From NCBI GenBank assembly GCA_963575745.1, contig CAUYUJ010016349.1:62001-126000 (forward strand): a stretch of DNA of 64,000 nt, given 5' to 3'. A program made the translations under genes and the position numbers. Shown in pieces: positions 41,620 through 50,970 of the stretch. The notes beneath the pieces were generated by a model. The model did no database searches and was not told the origin of the DNA. It saw only the letters and a program-made list of their open reading frames with translations. Every line of letters begins with the position of its first letter. The stretch's first letter is position 1. This stretch comes from Prorocentrum cordatum (lineage: Eukaryota; Sar; Dinophyceae; Prorocentrales; Prorocentraceae).

Positions 41620-42601
41620 CCTCGGAGTTCCAGACGGAGTATGATGCATTGGAGTTCCTTCTTTCGCGTTCAAAATGGCGTTGCATCTTCTATGAGTTGG
41701 ACGACAGCTGTCGGCCCACAACCTCTGTGCTGCGACACATAGTGCCAGCGATCGCCCAGAAGTACGGCGACTCTGTTGCTCATATGTGTTGGCCACCGCC
41801 GCCGAGTAAAAAATAGCTGGGAAGGCATGTGGCCCAGCTCCAGGTGCAGACGCAGAAGAAGCTATACATGCTGCCATTGCCGATGCAGCTGCTGAGGGGG
41901 AGGACCCTGGGGCGCCTGGAGATCATCCTGGTGCCGATGTTCACGGCGAGGGTGGTGGCGATGATATCGGTAAAGTCACGGTTGACTTATTGGGCGAGTT
42001 CATCGGCCCGCTGGAGGAGCCTCCAGAGCCCGATCCTCCTGGTCCTGCAGGTCCTCACGGCGGCGATCCTGGTCCAGGTCCTCATCCTGTCCCAGAGCCT
42101 GCTGGTGCAGCGCCAGATGTGCCGCCGCCACCACCGCCATATGTGCCACCTGCTGCGCCAGCGGCTGCTCCTGGGCACGCAGAGCGTGGGGTTCCAGCAG
42201 GCGGCTTCGTCAGAGTTCCCAATGGTACCATATCATTTTATTCGGTTGGTAGGAAACGGTTCGCGGCATGTTGTTCGAAACATCCTGATTGTAATGCTGA
42301 GCGCAGTAGGAACGTCGATAAAGCAGTTGTCCCAGGTGGTCCGATGATTTACGGAGGGAGGCCGATTGGCTTCCTCGCTGCATGGCTGGCCGCAGGGCTG
42401 CGGGATGATATCAGGACCAAGGCTGACCACAAGGCCATGTTGAGGGGCGGGGCCATCGAGCTGGCATCGCAAGACTTGCGAATGCACCGCCGCAATGCTC
42501 TTTCGTTATTGCCTGGCGGCGAGCTGATCCAAATTTTCGAACGTCAACGTTGCGACGGCGAGCCTGTGGACGCTGAGACTCTCAGGGGTCTTTGGGGATA
42601 A
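41620..42601 (+). CDS. Large dinoflagellate-type protein, C-terminal segments
   Basis: 41,630-41,815 reads QTEYDALEFLLSRSKWRCIF, ELDDSCRPTTSVLRHIVPAI and stops at KK-TAG. A second phase from about 41,990 has a Pro/Gly linker (PEPDPPGPAGPHGGDPGPGP), then a compact domain: FVRVPNGTISFYSVGRKRFA, ACCSKHPDCNAERSRN, GGRPIGFLAAWLAAGLRD and LLPGGELIQIFERQRCDGEP, with a natural stop at 42599. C-x7-C spacing in the domain suggests metal binding. I recall this end domain ('G.I..Y...G.F.A.C..HG.C...R......GRPLG.L.AWL') as the C-terminus of the same dinoflagellate family. With the upstream pieces it would be a protein well over 1,200 residues. Confidence 0.5.
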
Positions 42602-43553
42602 TGTATGAGGCCATGATGCTGAGCGTTCTTGGTGGGCCTCACGCCACTTTATTTTCAGTCGACGCGTGCAGCGTACAAGTGAACTTGGCACGCGCATCTT
42701 GCAATGGGAAATGTAGTGATAACGATGTGAATGCACGAGATACCCTGACCCAATCAATGCCAGATCTGTTGTCGGGCGCAGGGTGGACGAGGAAGAACGT
42801 GCAACGCGTGGCGAACTCTCGGGCCGTCTTGGGTTCACCACTATGCGGTGGCCTGTTGCAGGAGCGCGCCCAGGGGCGGCCATCTTGGAGCCCTCAAGGG
42901 CATATTGGGCGTCTTGGGCGTCTTGGAGTCGTCAAGGGCATATTGGGCGTCTTCGGCGTCTTGGGGCAATCTTGCGCGGCCATGGGCCATGGGCGTCTTG
43001 GGGCCATCTTGCAATGGCATCTTGGGCGTCCGCAGCGCGGCCGCTGCAGTGCCGACGATCCGTGTGAGGAGTCAGAATGGTTCGCCCTGGGGTTGCGCCG
43101 GACCACGCCGGACCCACCGGACCCACCGGACCCGCCGGACCCACCAGACCCACCGGGCCCACCGGACCCACCGGACCCACCGGACCCACCGGACCCACCG
43201 GACCCACCGGACCCACCGGACCCGCCGGACCCACCGGACCCACTGGACCCACCGGACCCACCGGACCCACCGGACCAACCGGACCCACCGGACCCACCGG
43301 ACCTGAAGATCCGATCCCGACGACGATGATGTTGATGCACATGAGGAAGATGATTTCGACGATGGCGATGATGATGTCGGCGACGACGAGCATGTTGTCA
43401 ATGGTCAAGATGATGAAGTTGATACTGCTGGTAATGTTAATGATTTTGTTGACTGATAACGAAGATGATGATGATAATGCTGGTGATTAAGATAAACATG
43501 ATGGGTACGGACTGCACCATGACCGTCATGGTCATCATGACCGTCATCGTCCC
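42602..43553. repeat. Leu-Gly copy, then 9-bp GGACCCACC array and GAT-rich tail
   Basis: 42,885-43,025 is a short Leu-Gly family copy (CTTGGGCGTCTTGGAG). 43,110-43,305 is a 9-bp GGACCCACC array of about 22 copies, readable as PDP, GPT or, on the minus strand, GGS/GPV collagen-like repeats. 43,320-43,490 is GAT-rich. 43,515-43,550 has CATGACCGTCATGGTCATCA, a run of short palindromes just left of the inverted repeat. 42,602-42,884 holds no recognised gene. Confidence 0.75.
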
Positions 43554-43564
43554 CACTATAGAAC

Positions 43565-43599
43565 CCCTGTCATCTTACGGTCTCAATTTAATTGAGACG
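43565..43599 (+). repeat. 35-bp inverted repeat, left arm
   Basis: Begins CCCTGTCATCTTACGGTCTC and contains the near-palindrome GTCTCAATTTAATTGAGAC (43580-43598). Exact inverse complement of 63817-63851. Confidence 0.9.
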
Positions 43600-44038
43600 G
43601 CTGCATGACTTGATTTTTGGGATTCGTCTCAATTTCTTAATTCGGACGTTTCGGTTGTGATTTACCGATGTGAAGTAGGTAAATCTATAGGTTGCGCTAT
43701 AGTTACGTTATATTGTACAAGCGTGGATATCGTCCGACGTTCTTGGGAATTAACAAAAAAACCTTCCTCGACCTCCTTCCCCTCCTTCTCTTAGGGCTTG
43801 CCTTCTCGTCGGGGGGCTCGAACCCGCGGCCGCCCCGCGGCCCGCGGGCAGCCCGCGGCCGCGCCGCGGCCCCCCTCTCGCAGCTGCGCAGCCGCGGCCG
43901 CGGCCGAGATCGGGGGCGCCGCGCGGCGCAAGGCGCCTTAAGGGGAAACGGGGTGGGAACGGGGGTTCGCGGCAGAGCCGCGCCTTCGAAAGCCATATGG
44001 CGCATCGAGGGCGGTCGTGCCAGCATTCATGAACATGC

Positions 44039-44079
44039 ATGGGCACGGCGATCGACTGTGCGTCGATCGTCGTGCCCAT
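44039..44079 (+). other. 18-bp stem hairpin
   Basis: ATGGGCACGGCGATCGAC (44039-44056), 5-nt loop TGTGC, GTCGATCGTCGTGCCCAT (44062-44079). One position is a G/T pair, the rest are perfect. ATATATATAT follows directly. Not a recognised RNA gene. Confidence 0.75.
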
Positions 44080-44409
44080 CATATATATATGGCACGACTT
44101 GCCCTCGAGGCGGCATGTGTCGAAAGCAGAGCGGATCGATAGACGCGGCGTTCGACCGCGCGCGGGCCCTGTCTGGACCCCCAGGACGATCCCCCGCCCC
44201 CTCCTCACCTTCTTCCCCCACGCCGCTTTCTGGGTGTCCTTTTCCTTCTCCTCCTCCTCCTCCTCCCCCTCCTCCGCCTTCTCCTCCTCCTCCTCCTCCT
44301 CCTCCTCCTCCTCCTCCTCCTCCTCCTCCTCTCGCGAGGACATCCCTAAGCCCACGATGCTGAGCGACATTGTTGGAATCGGTGACCAGGGCCATACTGT
44401 GGATGTATA

Positions 44410-44483
44410 GACATCCTCCAGCATTTATTTTTTCGAGCCTGGCCCGCCATCCAGGATCGAAAAAATCGATGCTGGAGGAGGTC
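44410..44483 (+). other. Fold-back with three nested stems
   Basis: GACATCCTCCAGCAT (44410-44424) pairs with ATGCTGGAGGAGGTC (44469-44483) with one mismatch. Inside, ATTTTTTCGA pairs with TCGAAAAAAT, and CTGG with CCAG. The total is about 28 paired positions in 74 nt. It could extrude as a cruciform or be a miniature fold-back element. Confidence 0.75.
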
Positions 44484-44732
44484 TGGTGGTGGCGTGGATG
44501 TCCCACATGGCTCGTGCGAAAGCCGAGAAAGCCCAGGCCCCGTCTCCTCCTCCTGCTCCTCTCCTTCCTCCTCCTCCTCCTCCTCCTCCTCCTCCTCCTC
44601 CTCCTCCTTGTCCTCCTCCTCATCCTCCTCTCCTTCCCTCCTCCACCTCCTCCTCCTCCTTCTCCTCGTCCTGCTCCTTCTGTTCCTCCTCCTCATCCTC
44701 CTCGCGCGTAGCGCAGCCTCCAGGCGCTCGGG

Positions 44733-44850
44733 ATGACCAGCAAAAAGAGCCCGAAGCACCTTAAGACGGCGGACATCGATGGACCCACGCTCGCGAAATG
44801 CTTGACGGTGGACGCCATATTAGACACGACCCCGCTGATGAAAGGCTCCT
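44733..44850 (+). CDS. Exon-like start segment (host-type gene C)
   Basis: ATG at 44733 follows a CTC tract and GCGCAG. The frame reads MTSKKSPKHLKTADIDGPTL then AKCLTVDAILDTTPLMKG, after which codon bias is lost in a pyrimidine-rich stretch, suggesting a donor at about 44,845-44,860. The start could be a true initiation codon because no coding-like sequence precedes it in phase. Unknown family. It is the first of a series of + strand islands up to 49,336. Confidence 0.4.
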
Positions 44851-45384
44851 ATCTGTGTCATTTGTCCTTGCACCTCCTCCCTCCTCCAGGCCTCTTCCGC
44901 CCTTCATCCCCCCCTCCCTTCGCCCAGCGCCCTCTCCCCTCCCCCCTCCCTCGCTCTTCATCCATCCCTGCGCTCCTTAAGGTCCCCCCCTTCATTATCC
45001 CTCCCTCGCTCTTCCATTTATGTGTGGATGGATCCATGTGCCTCAGCCGTCTCTCTCATGTGTCTGTCTGTTTGTCTGTATGTCTCTATCTCTCTCTCTC
45101 TCTCTCGACTCTCTCCCCCTTCAGATCGGCCCCTCCCTCTACCTGCTGCGAAGCTTGGCTTCTTATGTGTAATGTCACCTCTGACCGTTCTCTTTCTCTC
45201 TATGTCTTTCTTTGTGTCGTTGAATCTCGCATTTCGTTGTTGCGCATCTGCGATGGCGGCGATTGTGACGATCGTTGGATCCGACGCCCGAGTGGAATAG
45301 AGTGGAGTCGTTCCCCATCCGCTCCTACTTCCACTCTACTCCTCTCTACTCGCGCGTGTCTCCTGGAGGTTGCCCGATCCCAGA
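44851..45384. other. Pyrimidine-rich intron-like stretch
   Basis: CTCCCTC and TCTCTCTC-rich, with (TC)n at 45,085-45,110. Nothing else seen. Confidence 0.5.
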
Positions 45385-45496
45385 CTACAGCACCTACCCG
45401 TGCGTGAATTCCTCGGATCGCCCGAAGTTGGCGATGCTCGCGGAGCCAGGGAGGGGCATCATGCCGCGCCAAAGTTGGAGGGCGAACTATCGATGA
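45385..45496 (+). CDS. Exon-like segment (host-type gene C)
   Basis: Best phase reads LQHLPVREFLGSPEVGDARG and AREGHHAAPKLEGELSMR before purine-rich low complexity begins. An alternative phase (DYSTYPCVNSSDRPKLAMLA) is also open to a TGA at 45494, so the phase is uncertain. No domain. Confidence 0.3.
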
Positions 45497-45636
45497 GGGA
45501 AGGGAAGGCGAAGGAAGCAAGGATGGAAGGAGGAAGGGGTCAAGAGGGGATCGAGGCAGGCGGGAGGAGGTAGGGTTGGGAGGGGGCGGCGCTGGGGAGG
45601 GGAAGCAGAGGCGTGTTGATTGAGCAGGATACGGCA

Positions 45637-45722
45637 GGGGAGGATTTCATCCCGACGTTGACCAACATCACGGTCGCCACTGAGGGTTTGCGGATCTCCC
45701 AGAAGACGGCGGAGGCGCCAGG
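45637..45722 (+). CDS. Exon-like segment (host-type gene C)
   Basis: Reads DTAGEDFIPTLTNITVATEG then LRISQKTAEAPG, flanked by GGA-rich sequence on the left and a GATGATGG array on the right, which delimit it cleanly. Too short to classify. Codon use matches other islands (GAG, ACC, AAG). Confidence 0.4.
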
Positions 45723-45729
45723 GGTTCTA

Positions 45730-46040
45730 TTAGTGATGAGTGATGGTAACGATGTGGCGATGATGGTAGTGATGATGGCGGTGGCAGTGATGAGTAATGA
45801 TAGCGTTGACGATGGTCACGGCGACTTATGGTGGCGGCGATGGCGGTGACCTCCCCGTCCTCATCCTCCTCCGCCTCTTCATCCTCATCCTCCCCCTTCT
45901 CGTCCCCCTCCTCGTCCTCCTCGTCCTCCTCATCCTCATCATCCTCCTCCTCATCATCCAAAGCATCATCCTCATTCTCATCCTCCTCAATCCTACTCAG
46001 CCTCCTCGCCCCTCAATCATCATCCTTCCCCCTATTCGCC
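45730..46040. repeat. GAT then CTC/ATC arrays
   Basis: GATGGTAGTGATGATGG-type repeats to about 45,850, then TCCTCATCCTCCTC repeats to about 46,025. A switch from purine-rich to pyrimidine-rich occurs at about 45,850. Confidence 0.85.
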
Positions 46041-46145
46041 CGCCAGGCTGGGTGGGACGAGGCTTTCAAGGGTAAGTTCATCGAGTCCTACCGCACGGAC
46101 AAGGCCAGGAAGCCCACTCCAGCCATCATCAGTGGCAACAGGTTC
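46041..46145 (+). CDS. Exon-like segment (host-type gene C)
   Basis: After CCGCCAG the frame reads AGWDEAFKGKFIESYRTDKA then RKPTPAIISGNRF, with a stop at about 46,149. Charged, AAG-rich, similar in style to the islands at 1901 and 55,164. Sharp boundaries with simple repeats on both sides support an exon. Confidence 0.45.
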
Positions 46146-46996
46146 CTTTGAGGACGGGAGAGGTCTGGATTGGGGAGGACGGCAATGGCAAGATGGCAAC
46201 GATGGCAACGATGGCAACGATGATGATGGCAACGATGGCAACGATGCTGATGGCAACGATGACAACGATGATGATGACAATGATGGCAATGCCAAGCTGA
46301 TGCTGACAATAGCGAGTGTGATTACGATACGGCGCCGATGATTACCGCGAGAGTTTCGACGACGACGACGACGACAGCGACAGCGACGTCGATGGTGATC
46401 GATGATGCTTTCCTGAGCTCGCGTGTTCGACGCCGTCGCGGGAGGAGGGAGGGAGGGAGGGAGGGAGGGAGGCTGGGAGGAGGAGGAGGCGGAGGAGGGA
46501 GGAGGAGGAGGAGGAGGAATCGGAGTAGGAAGGATGGGGAGGACGAGGAGTACGAGGAGGAGGAGGAGGAGGAGGAGGAGGAGGAGGAGGAGGAGGAGGA
46601 GGAGGAGGAGGAGGAGGAGAGAGGGGAGACGGACGTGCTCGCGATGTGTGTACATGTATGTGCATATGTGTGTGTGCATGTTTGCACGTGCATGGGCGTT
46701 GCATGTGTAGAATGCGTATTTGTGTGTATGTGCATGTGCGTAAGTATGTTTGTATGTGTGTATGTGTACAGTGTTTGATAGTATGTGCATGCATGTGGCC
46801 ATGTGTGAGAGTACGTACATATCCGTATACGTGTGTATCAAATACCCAATCTGGCCCCACCGAATCCCCTCTGATCATATCCCATCCCTTCCCCTGCCAT
46901 CCCCTCCGCTGCAATTCCACTCGTGCCGTCCACTCCCATCTCTTCTGGGGCGTCCCCTGCCATGCGATCCAACGCCAGCCCCCCCCCCATTAGAGG
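46146..46996. repeat. GGCAACGAT, GGA and TGTA arrays
   Basis: 46,185-46,290 is a GGCAACGATGAT repeat. 46,440-46,620 is GGAGGAGGA. 46,640-46,840 is a TGTGTGCATG / TATGTGTGT repeat. 46,850-46,990 is mixed C-rich sequence. No gene seen. Confidence 0.85.
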
Positions 46997-47101
46997 TTCG
47001 TGCAGTGCCGCCAGCTCCGCATCATGCTGTCACACTTCCAGCGGGACCAATCGCGGAGCTCCTCGAAGGTCGACTCCGTCGGTGACGAGGCCGAGGACTG
47101 A
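46997..47101 (+). CDS. Exon-like segment (host-type gene C)
   Basis: The phase RFVQCRQLRIMLSHFQRDQS then RSSSKVDSVGDEAED has coding-like bias and ends at a TGA at about 47,100. It sits between a C-rich stretch ending in TTAGAG and a CAG array. A competing phase reads PPAPHHAVTLPAGPIAELLE, so confidence is limited. Confidence 0.35.
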   Translation, partial: FVQCRQLRIMLSHFQRDQSRSSSKVDSVGDEAED

Positions 47102-47109
47102 GTTTTTTC

Positions 47110-47158
47110 ACACCCTGGTAGGATCGGCAAGATGAGCAGCAGCAGCAGCAGCAGCAGC

Positions 47159-47195
<37 letters not shown>

Positions 47196-47386
47196 CAGAA
47201 AGCAGCAACGACCAGAGGACCAGATCAGCATGAAGATCCGAGGACGGATAGCAGGAGCAGGAGAAGCAGCAGGAAGAGCAGCAAGAGCAACGCAGCAATA
47301 TGACCAGAGCAGCAGGAGCAACGTAGCGAGAGCAGCAGCAGGAGCAACGTAGCAGGAGCAGGAGCAGCAGCCTGAGGATGAGCAGG
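47110..47386 (+). repeat. CAG/GCA array
   Basis: (CAG)n at 47,135-47,200, then GAGCAGCAGGAGCAACGTAG-type units to about 47,375. Readable as poly-Ser, Gln or Ala. Intron-like, directly before the next island. Confidence 0.85.
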
Positions 47387-47560
47387 ATGCTTTGATATCG
47401 ATGTTCCTCTCACTCGGGGGTGACGGCGCGAGACACGACGGCCCGCAGACCCCGCGGGACGAGTTCGACATCGAAGACGTTGACGAACAGGAGCTGCAGA
47501 ACTACTTCAAGCTGATCTCCGAGGAATGCGATCTGCCTTTCTTTTTTCAAAGGGGGCAAT
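47387..47560 (+). CDS. Exon-like acidic segment (host-type gene C)
   Basis: Reads GDGARHDGPQTPRDEFDIED then VDEQELQNYFKLISEECDLP, with consistent bias (GAC, GAG, CTG, AAG). Acidic and helical. Bias ends at about 47,545, where the sequence turns into TTTCTTTTTTC. Probably the exon just upstream of the large acidic/AT-hook exon, although the phase differs and would need an intron of suitable length. Confidence 0.45.
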
Positions 47561-47890
47561 TTCATCCCCCCCTCTCTGTTTCTGAAGTTTTAAGGCTCCA
47601 GGACTTGAGGCGTCCGTCAGGATCTAGCGTCCAACCCTCTTCGGGATCGATTGCCCAACCCTCTTCGCCCCCCTCATTGAGGGAATGGCCTGCAAGGATG
47701 AAGGGAGGGGGAGAGGGGACGGGGTGCGAGAAGGAAGGAAGCGAGGCGAGGGAAGGGACTTAAGAGGGAGGGGGAGGGGGAGGGGGAGGATGCGGAGGAG
47801 GAGGAGGAGAAGGAGCAGCAGGAGGAGGAGGAGCAGGAGAAGGAGGAGGAGGATGAGGAGGATGGAGACGAGGATGGTGATGATGATGAT

Positions 47891-47963
<73 letters not shown>

Positions 47964-48021
47964 CTGATCATGATGATGATGGTGATGATGATGGTGATGA
48001 TGTTGCTGTTGTTGGTGATGC

Positions 48022-48053
<32 letters not shown>

Positions 48054-48147
48054 ACGATGATGATGGTGATGATGATGACGGTGATGATGATGACGATGAC
48101 GATGACCATGATGCTGATGATGATGATGCTGACGATGCTGGCGATGC

Positions 48148-48188
<41 letters not shown>

Positions 48189-48244
48189 GTGATGGTGATG
48201 GTGGTGGTGGTTGTGGTGGTGATGATGATGATGACGGTGACGAT
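47561..48244 (+). repeat. GGA then GAT arrays (possibly coding for an acidic tract)
   Basis: GGGAGGGGGAG and GGAGGAGGA at 47,765-47,870, then GATGATGAT with interruptions to about 48,245. In the phase of the downstream protein this stretch is fully open from about 47,741 and would read as a Glu-rich then almost pure Asp tract, so it may be translated rather than intronic. All three phases are open, so this cannot be decided from the sequence. Confidence 0.7.
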
Positions 48245-49336
48245 GAGCCACATAAGAACGCTTCTCATCTTGAGGATGCTGAGAATGATCCCGACGTTGG
48301 AGTGCTGAACATCAAGCTGGCCAAGGAGGCTGGACAGGAGGACATGGACATGGAGATTAATGATGCGATCGTGGCTACATGTAGCCAAGCCATTGATGAC
48401 GGTGCCGATGACGACGACGACTACCCCTTCATGCAGAGCCTCCAAGGCGCCAAGCACACCACGGGAAGGAAACACAAGGGCGGCAGGCCCAAGAAAAAGA
48501 AGCACAAGCGCAAGGCGCAACCACCAGGCGAGGCACCTGCAATTGAGGGCATCCTGCAACGGTGGCCGCAAGTCGGCCCATCGGCTAAGGCTAAGGCCGC
48601 CGCCGCCGCGAAGGCGGTCATGAAGAAGCCAGCGAAGCAGACGGCGAAGAAACCCGCAGGCGCGGTTGCTAAGAAGGCAACGGAGCACGAGGCAGGAGGT
48701 GAGGAGGAGGATCCGCTCGCCGCAGGAGCTGCAGGCAGCGGCGCCCAGGCAGAGGCAGCGGCGGCGGCACCGCCAGATGCAGCGATCGCCGTCCACGATG
48801 GCAACCAGGACGAGGAGGACGAGGAAGAAGCGCAGGACGAGGAGGGCGCAGAGGAGGATGGCGAGGAGGAGGACGCGCCCGAGGAGCACGAGGAAGGGCC
48901 CGAGGAGGAGGAAGCGCCCGAGGAGGCTGACGCGGCAGGTGCAGCGCCCCCTGGCTACGGCCCGCTGAGCCACTACCCGTGGCCCCCGTCGGACGAGTAC
49001 GGCACGCTCGCGCACTACGAGGACACGTCGGGCCAGTCGATGAGTGTGAGAATCGTCCGCAGGAAGAGCGAGTCCATCAGCACGATCAAGTACAAGAACG
49101 AGTTCACGCAGTGGAAGTGGCAGCAGATGCTTCAAGTGCCAGATAGTTCGGTTCAGGAGTGGCAGATCAAGCAGCTAGCACTGGACGACGTGGTGACGAC
49201 GACAATGGCCTCCGAGACGATCATCAAGCACATCTTCAATCGGATTGTCGCGACCCGCGCCGCTGACAAGCACGCGGCCATGCACATCAAAAAGGAGGCG
49301 TACATCGAGCTGGGCATCAGCGAGCAGGTATTCTAG
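48245..49336 (+). CDS. AT-hook, Lys/Ala-rich and acidic protein with a conserved C-terminal domain
   Basis: An open frame of about 364 codons to the stop at 49334. Order: an acidic start (DEPHKNASHLEDAENDPDVG); an AT-hook/basic segment GRKHKGGRPKKKKHKRKAQ at about residues 79-97; an H1-like Lys/Ala region (KAKAAAAAKAVMKKPAKQTA, KKPAGAVAKKATEH); a long Glu/Asp/Ala region; and a distinct C-terminal part, GYGPLSHYPWPPSDEYGTLA, SVRIVRRKSESISTIKYKNE and FTQWKWQQMLQVPDSS to ELGISEQVF. The layout fits a nuclear DNA-binding or chromatin protein; the function is inferred. No start codon: the phase is open upstream through the GAT array. Within the inverted-repeat interval it is the only obvious DNA-binding protein, so a TNPA-like role in the proposed transposon is possible but unproven. 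Confidence 0.65.
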   Translation, partial: EPHKNASHLEDAENDPDVGVLNIKLAKEAGQEDMDMEINDAIVATCSQAIDDGADDDDDYPFMQSLQGAKHTTGRKHKGGRPKKKKHKRKAQPPGEAPAIEGILQRWPQVGPSAKAKAAAAAKAVMKKPAKQTAKKPAGAVAKKATEHEAGGEEEDPLAAGAAGSGAQAEAAAAAPPDAAIAVHDGNQDEEDEEEAQDEEGAEEDGEEEDAPEEHEEGPEEEEAPEEADAAGAAPPGYGPLSHYPWPPSDEYGTLAHYEDTSGQSMSVRIVRRKSESISTIKYKNEFTQWKWQQMLQVPDSSVQEWQIKQLALDDVVTTTMASETIIKHIFNRIVATRAADKHAAMHIKKEAYIELGISEQVF

Positions 49337-49891
49337 AGGTGGGAGGGCGCAGGGCAGTATAGGACAGCAAGCGCGACGGTCAAGATAATGACGACTACGG
49401 ATCAGCTCAGGATTACGACAACGATGGTGACTACGATTGTGACGGCCATGGTAAATTGAGATAACTATGGAGATCAACGATGGGGATCGGGAGTATGCTC
49501 ATCTTGCAGCCTACACGGGGCCTCGTTGAAGCAGGGCACCGTGTTATTCCAGCCACCTCGACAGCTCATTGCTTGCATCACTGAATGCTGGTTTTGAAGA
49601 TTATGAAATATTCTAAGTGCTCCCCATACATCCTTTAGCCTTAGCTTTGGTGTCGGACGGGAGGTGGCGCGATGCAGGATGACATGATGGACTTCGCAGA
49701 TCCAGCATTCGTGGGAAGGCTGCAGTGGGGGGGATCTCATTTCCATGCGTCCTCCTCCCTTACCCGTCCTTGCCCTCCCAGTCCCCGTCCCTCCCTCCCT
49801 CCCTAACTCTCCCTCTCTCCCCGTCTCGCTCTTTCTCTGTCCTTTTTCCACCCCTGGAATCCATTCCTGCACTGCCCTCGTCCAGTTCCCA
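49337..49891. other. Downstream sequence without a recognised gene
   Basis: GACGACTACGG-type mixed sequence, then a CCTCCCTCC tract at 49,745-49,850. Could be 3' UTR or intron. Confidence 0.3.
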
Positions 49892-50017
49892 ATGTCGGGG
49901 CCCCGTGGCAGCAAACATACATATCTTAGAGGCTGCTATAGTTTGTATTTCGTGATCGACGTTATCGGCGTCATCGGGTCCGTCTACATCTTGCACGGGC
50001 TGCTGGCCAGCTTGTAG
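49892..50017 (+). CDS. Short open frame with one predicted membrane helix
   Basis: ATG at 49892 opens 41 codons ending at TAG: MSGPRGSKHTYLRGCYSLYF then VIDVIGVIGSVYILHGLLAS. The second half is hydrophobic enough to span a membrane, preceded by basic residues. It follows a CCTCCCT tract and CAGTTCCCA, so it could also be a terminal exon. No family recognised. Confidence 0.3.
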   Translation: MSGPRGSKHTYLRGCYSLYFVIDVIGVIGSVYILHGLLASL

Positions 50018-50936
50018 GCCGTCGGCTGGGACGGCAATTACGATGTAGGGATGAGGTTGGGTAGAGGAGCACGAACGAGGAGCTCTGGAGGAGATGAGAG
50101 GATACGAGGTTGACACGCGCTGCAAAATGAGTTAAGAACCATTATGTCGGGCAGATGTTTGAGCTTGCTTTAGCTGCGCCGTGGCAATCGAGCCTGGATT
50201 GGTTCGCTCCCAACGTCCACGCCCCTCTGCATCGATGTGTGCGTCCCGTCCAGCTTCCTTCCACCTGCCAGTACAAACGAACCGACCACACACACTCACA
50301 TCCATTCATCATCTCATCGCTCCCCCACATGGTTATGCAATGTGATGCTCCCACCCCCCCGCGCCAGGTGAACGGATGATATCGACTTTGACTTTCTCCG
50401 TGGGCTTGGCGGCTCTTTGCAGGGAGGGCGCGCAGTGCGGCCTCGAAAAACAGAGGAATGATCCAATGCGGGGATGCTCCCGCAGGGATGCTCTGTTCTT
50501 GCCTCTTCGCTTGCTCCGTCGGTCCGTTTACGAGCCGACGATCGATGATCGACGCGTCGACGATTGATGCGTCAAGATAGGGGCGAATCCATGGCCCAGG
50601 CTCCGACGATCCATCGAACCAGGATGAGGCGATGTACACAGCACCGCAGCTAGGTCGAACGATTTGGCAACTCTTCTCAGGCGACCCTCGAGCTCGAATA
50701 TATGCGCTGCTTTCAGGGCGCCACTAACGAGGGGGAGGGGAAAAGCAGGAGGAGGAGGAGGATGAGGCGGATGGGGTACGGGACCAAATGGGAGTTGGAG
50801 GAGGGGGGAGGCGGCGGAGCAGGAGGAGGGGGAGGAGGAGGCGGAGGAGCAGGACGAGGAACACGGTATCCAGACGCCATACGCAGCAGGGACTGCGGAA
50901 TCATCGGCCCCTCCTCCACCTCCTCCTCGCGCTCCT

Positions 50937-50970
<34 letters not shown>

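Larger units (their letters stand above)
43600..44732. other. Left interior of the inverted-repeat interval: hairpins and CTC arrays
   Basis: Contains an AT-rich subterminal zone (43,600-43,760), GGCTCGAACCCGCGGCCGCC with GC palindromes (43,810-43,920), CTC/CCT arrays at 44,240-44,335 and 44,535-44,700, and two hairpins listed separately. No gene recognised. Confidence 0.5.

Noticed and set aside
43077-43490. Collagen-like GPT/PDP repeat protein
   Set aside because: A pure 9-bp array is open in all phases on both strands. There is no flanking collagen domain or signal peptide, so it is treated as a minisatellite.
43554-43565. Claiming a complete CACTA element with defined 3-bp target duplication
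   Set aside because: The right side lacks TAGTG and continues ACGATTC, so the terminus and target site cannot be fixed. Kept only as a hypothesis.
46032-48251. Poly-His, poly-Ser or poly-Ile proteins on the minus strand
   Set aside because: They are opposite-strand readings of GGA and GAT arrays.
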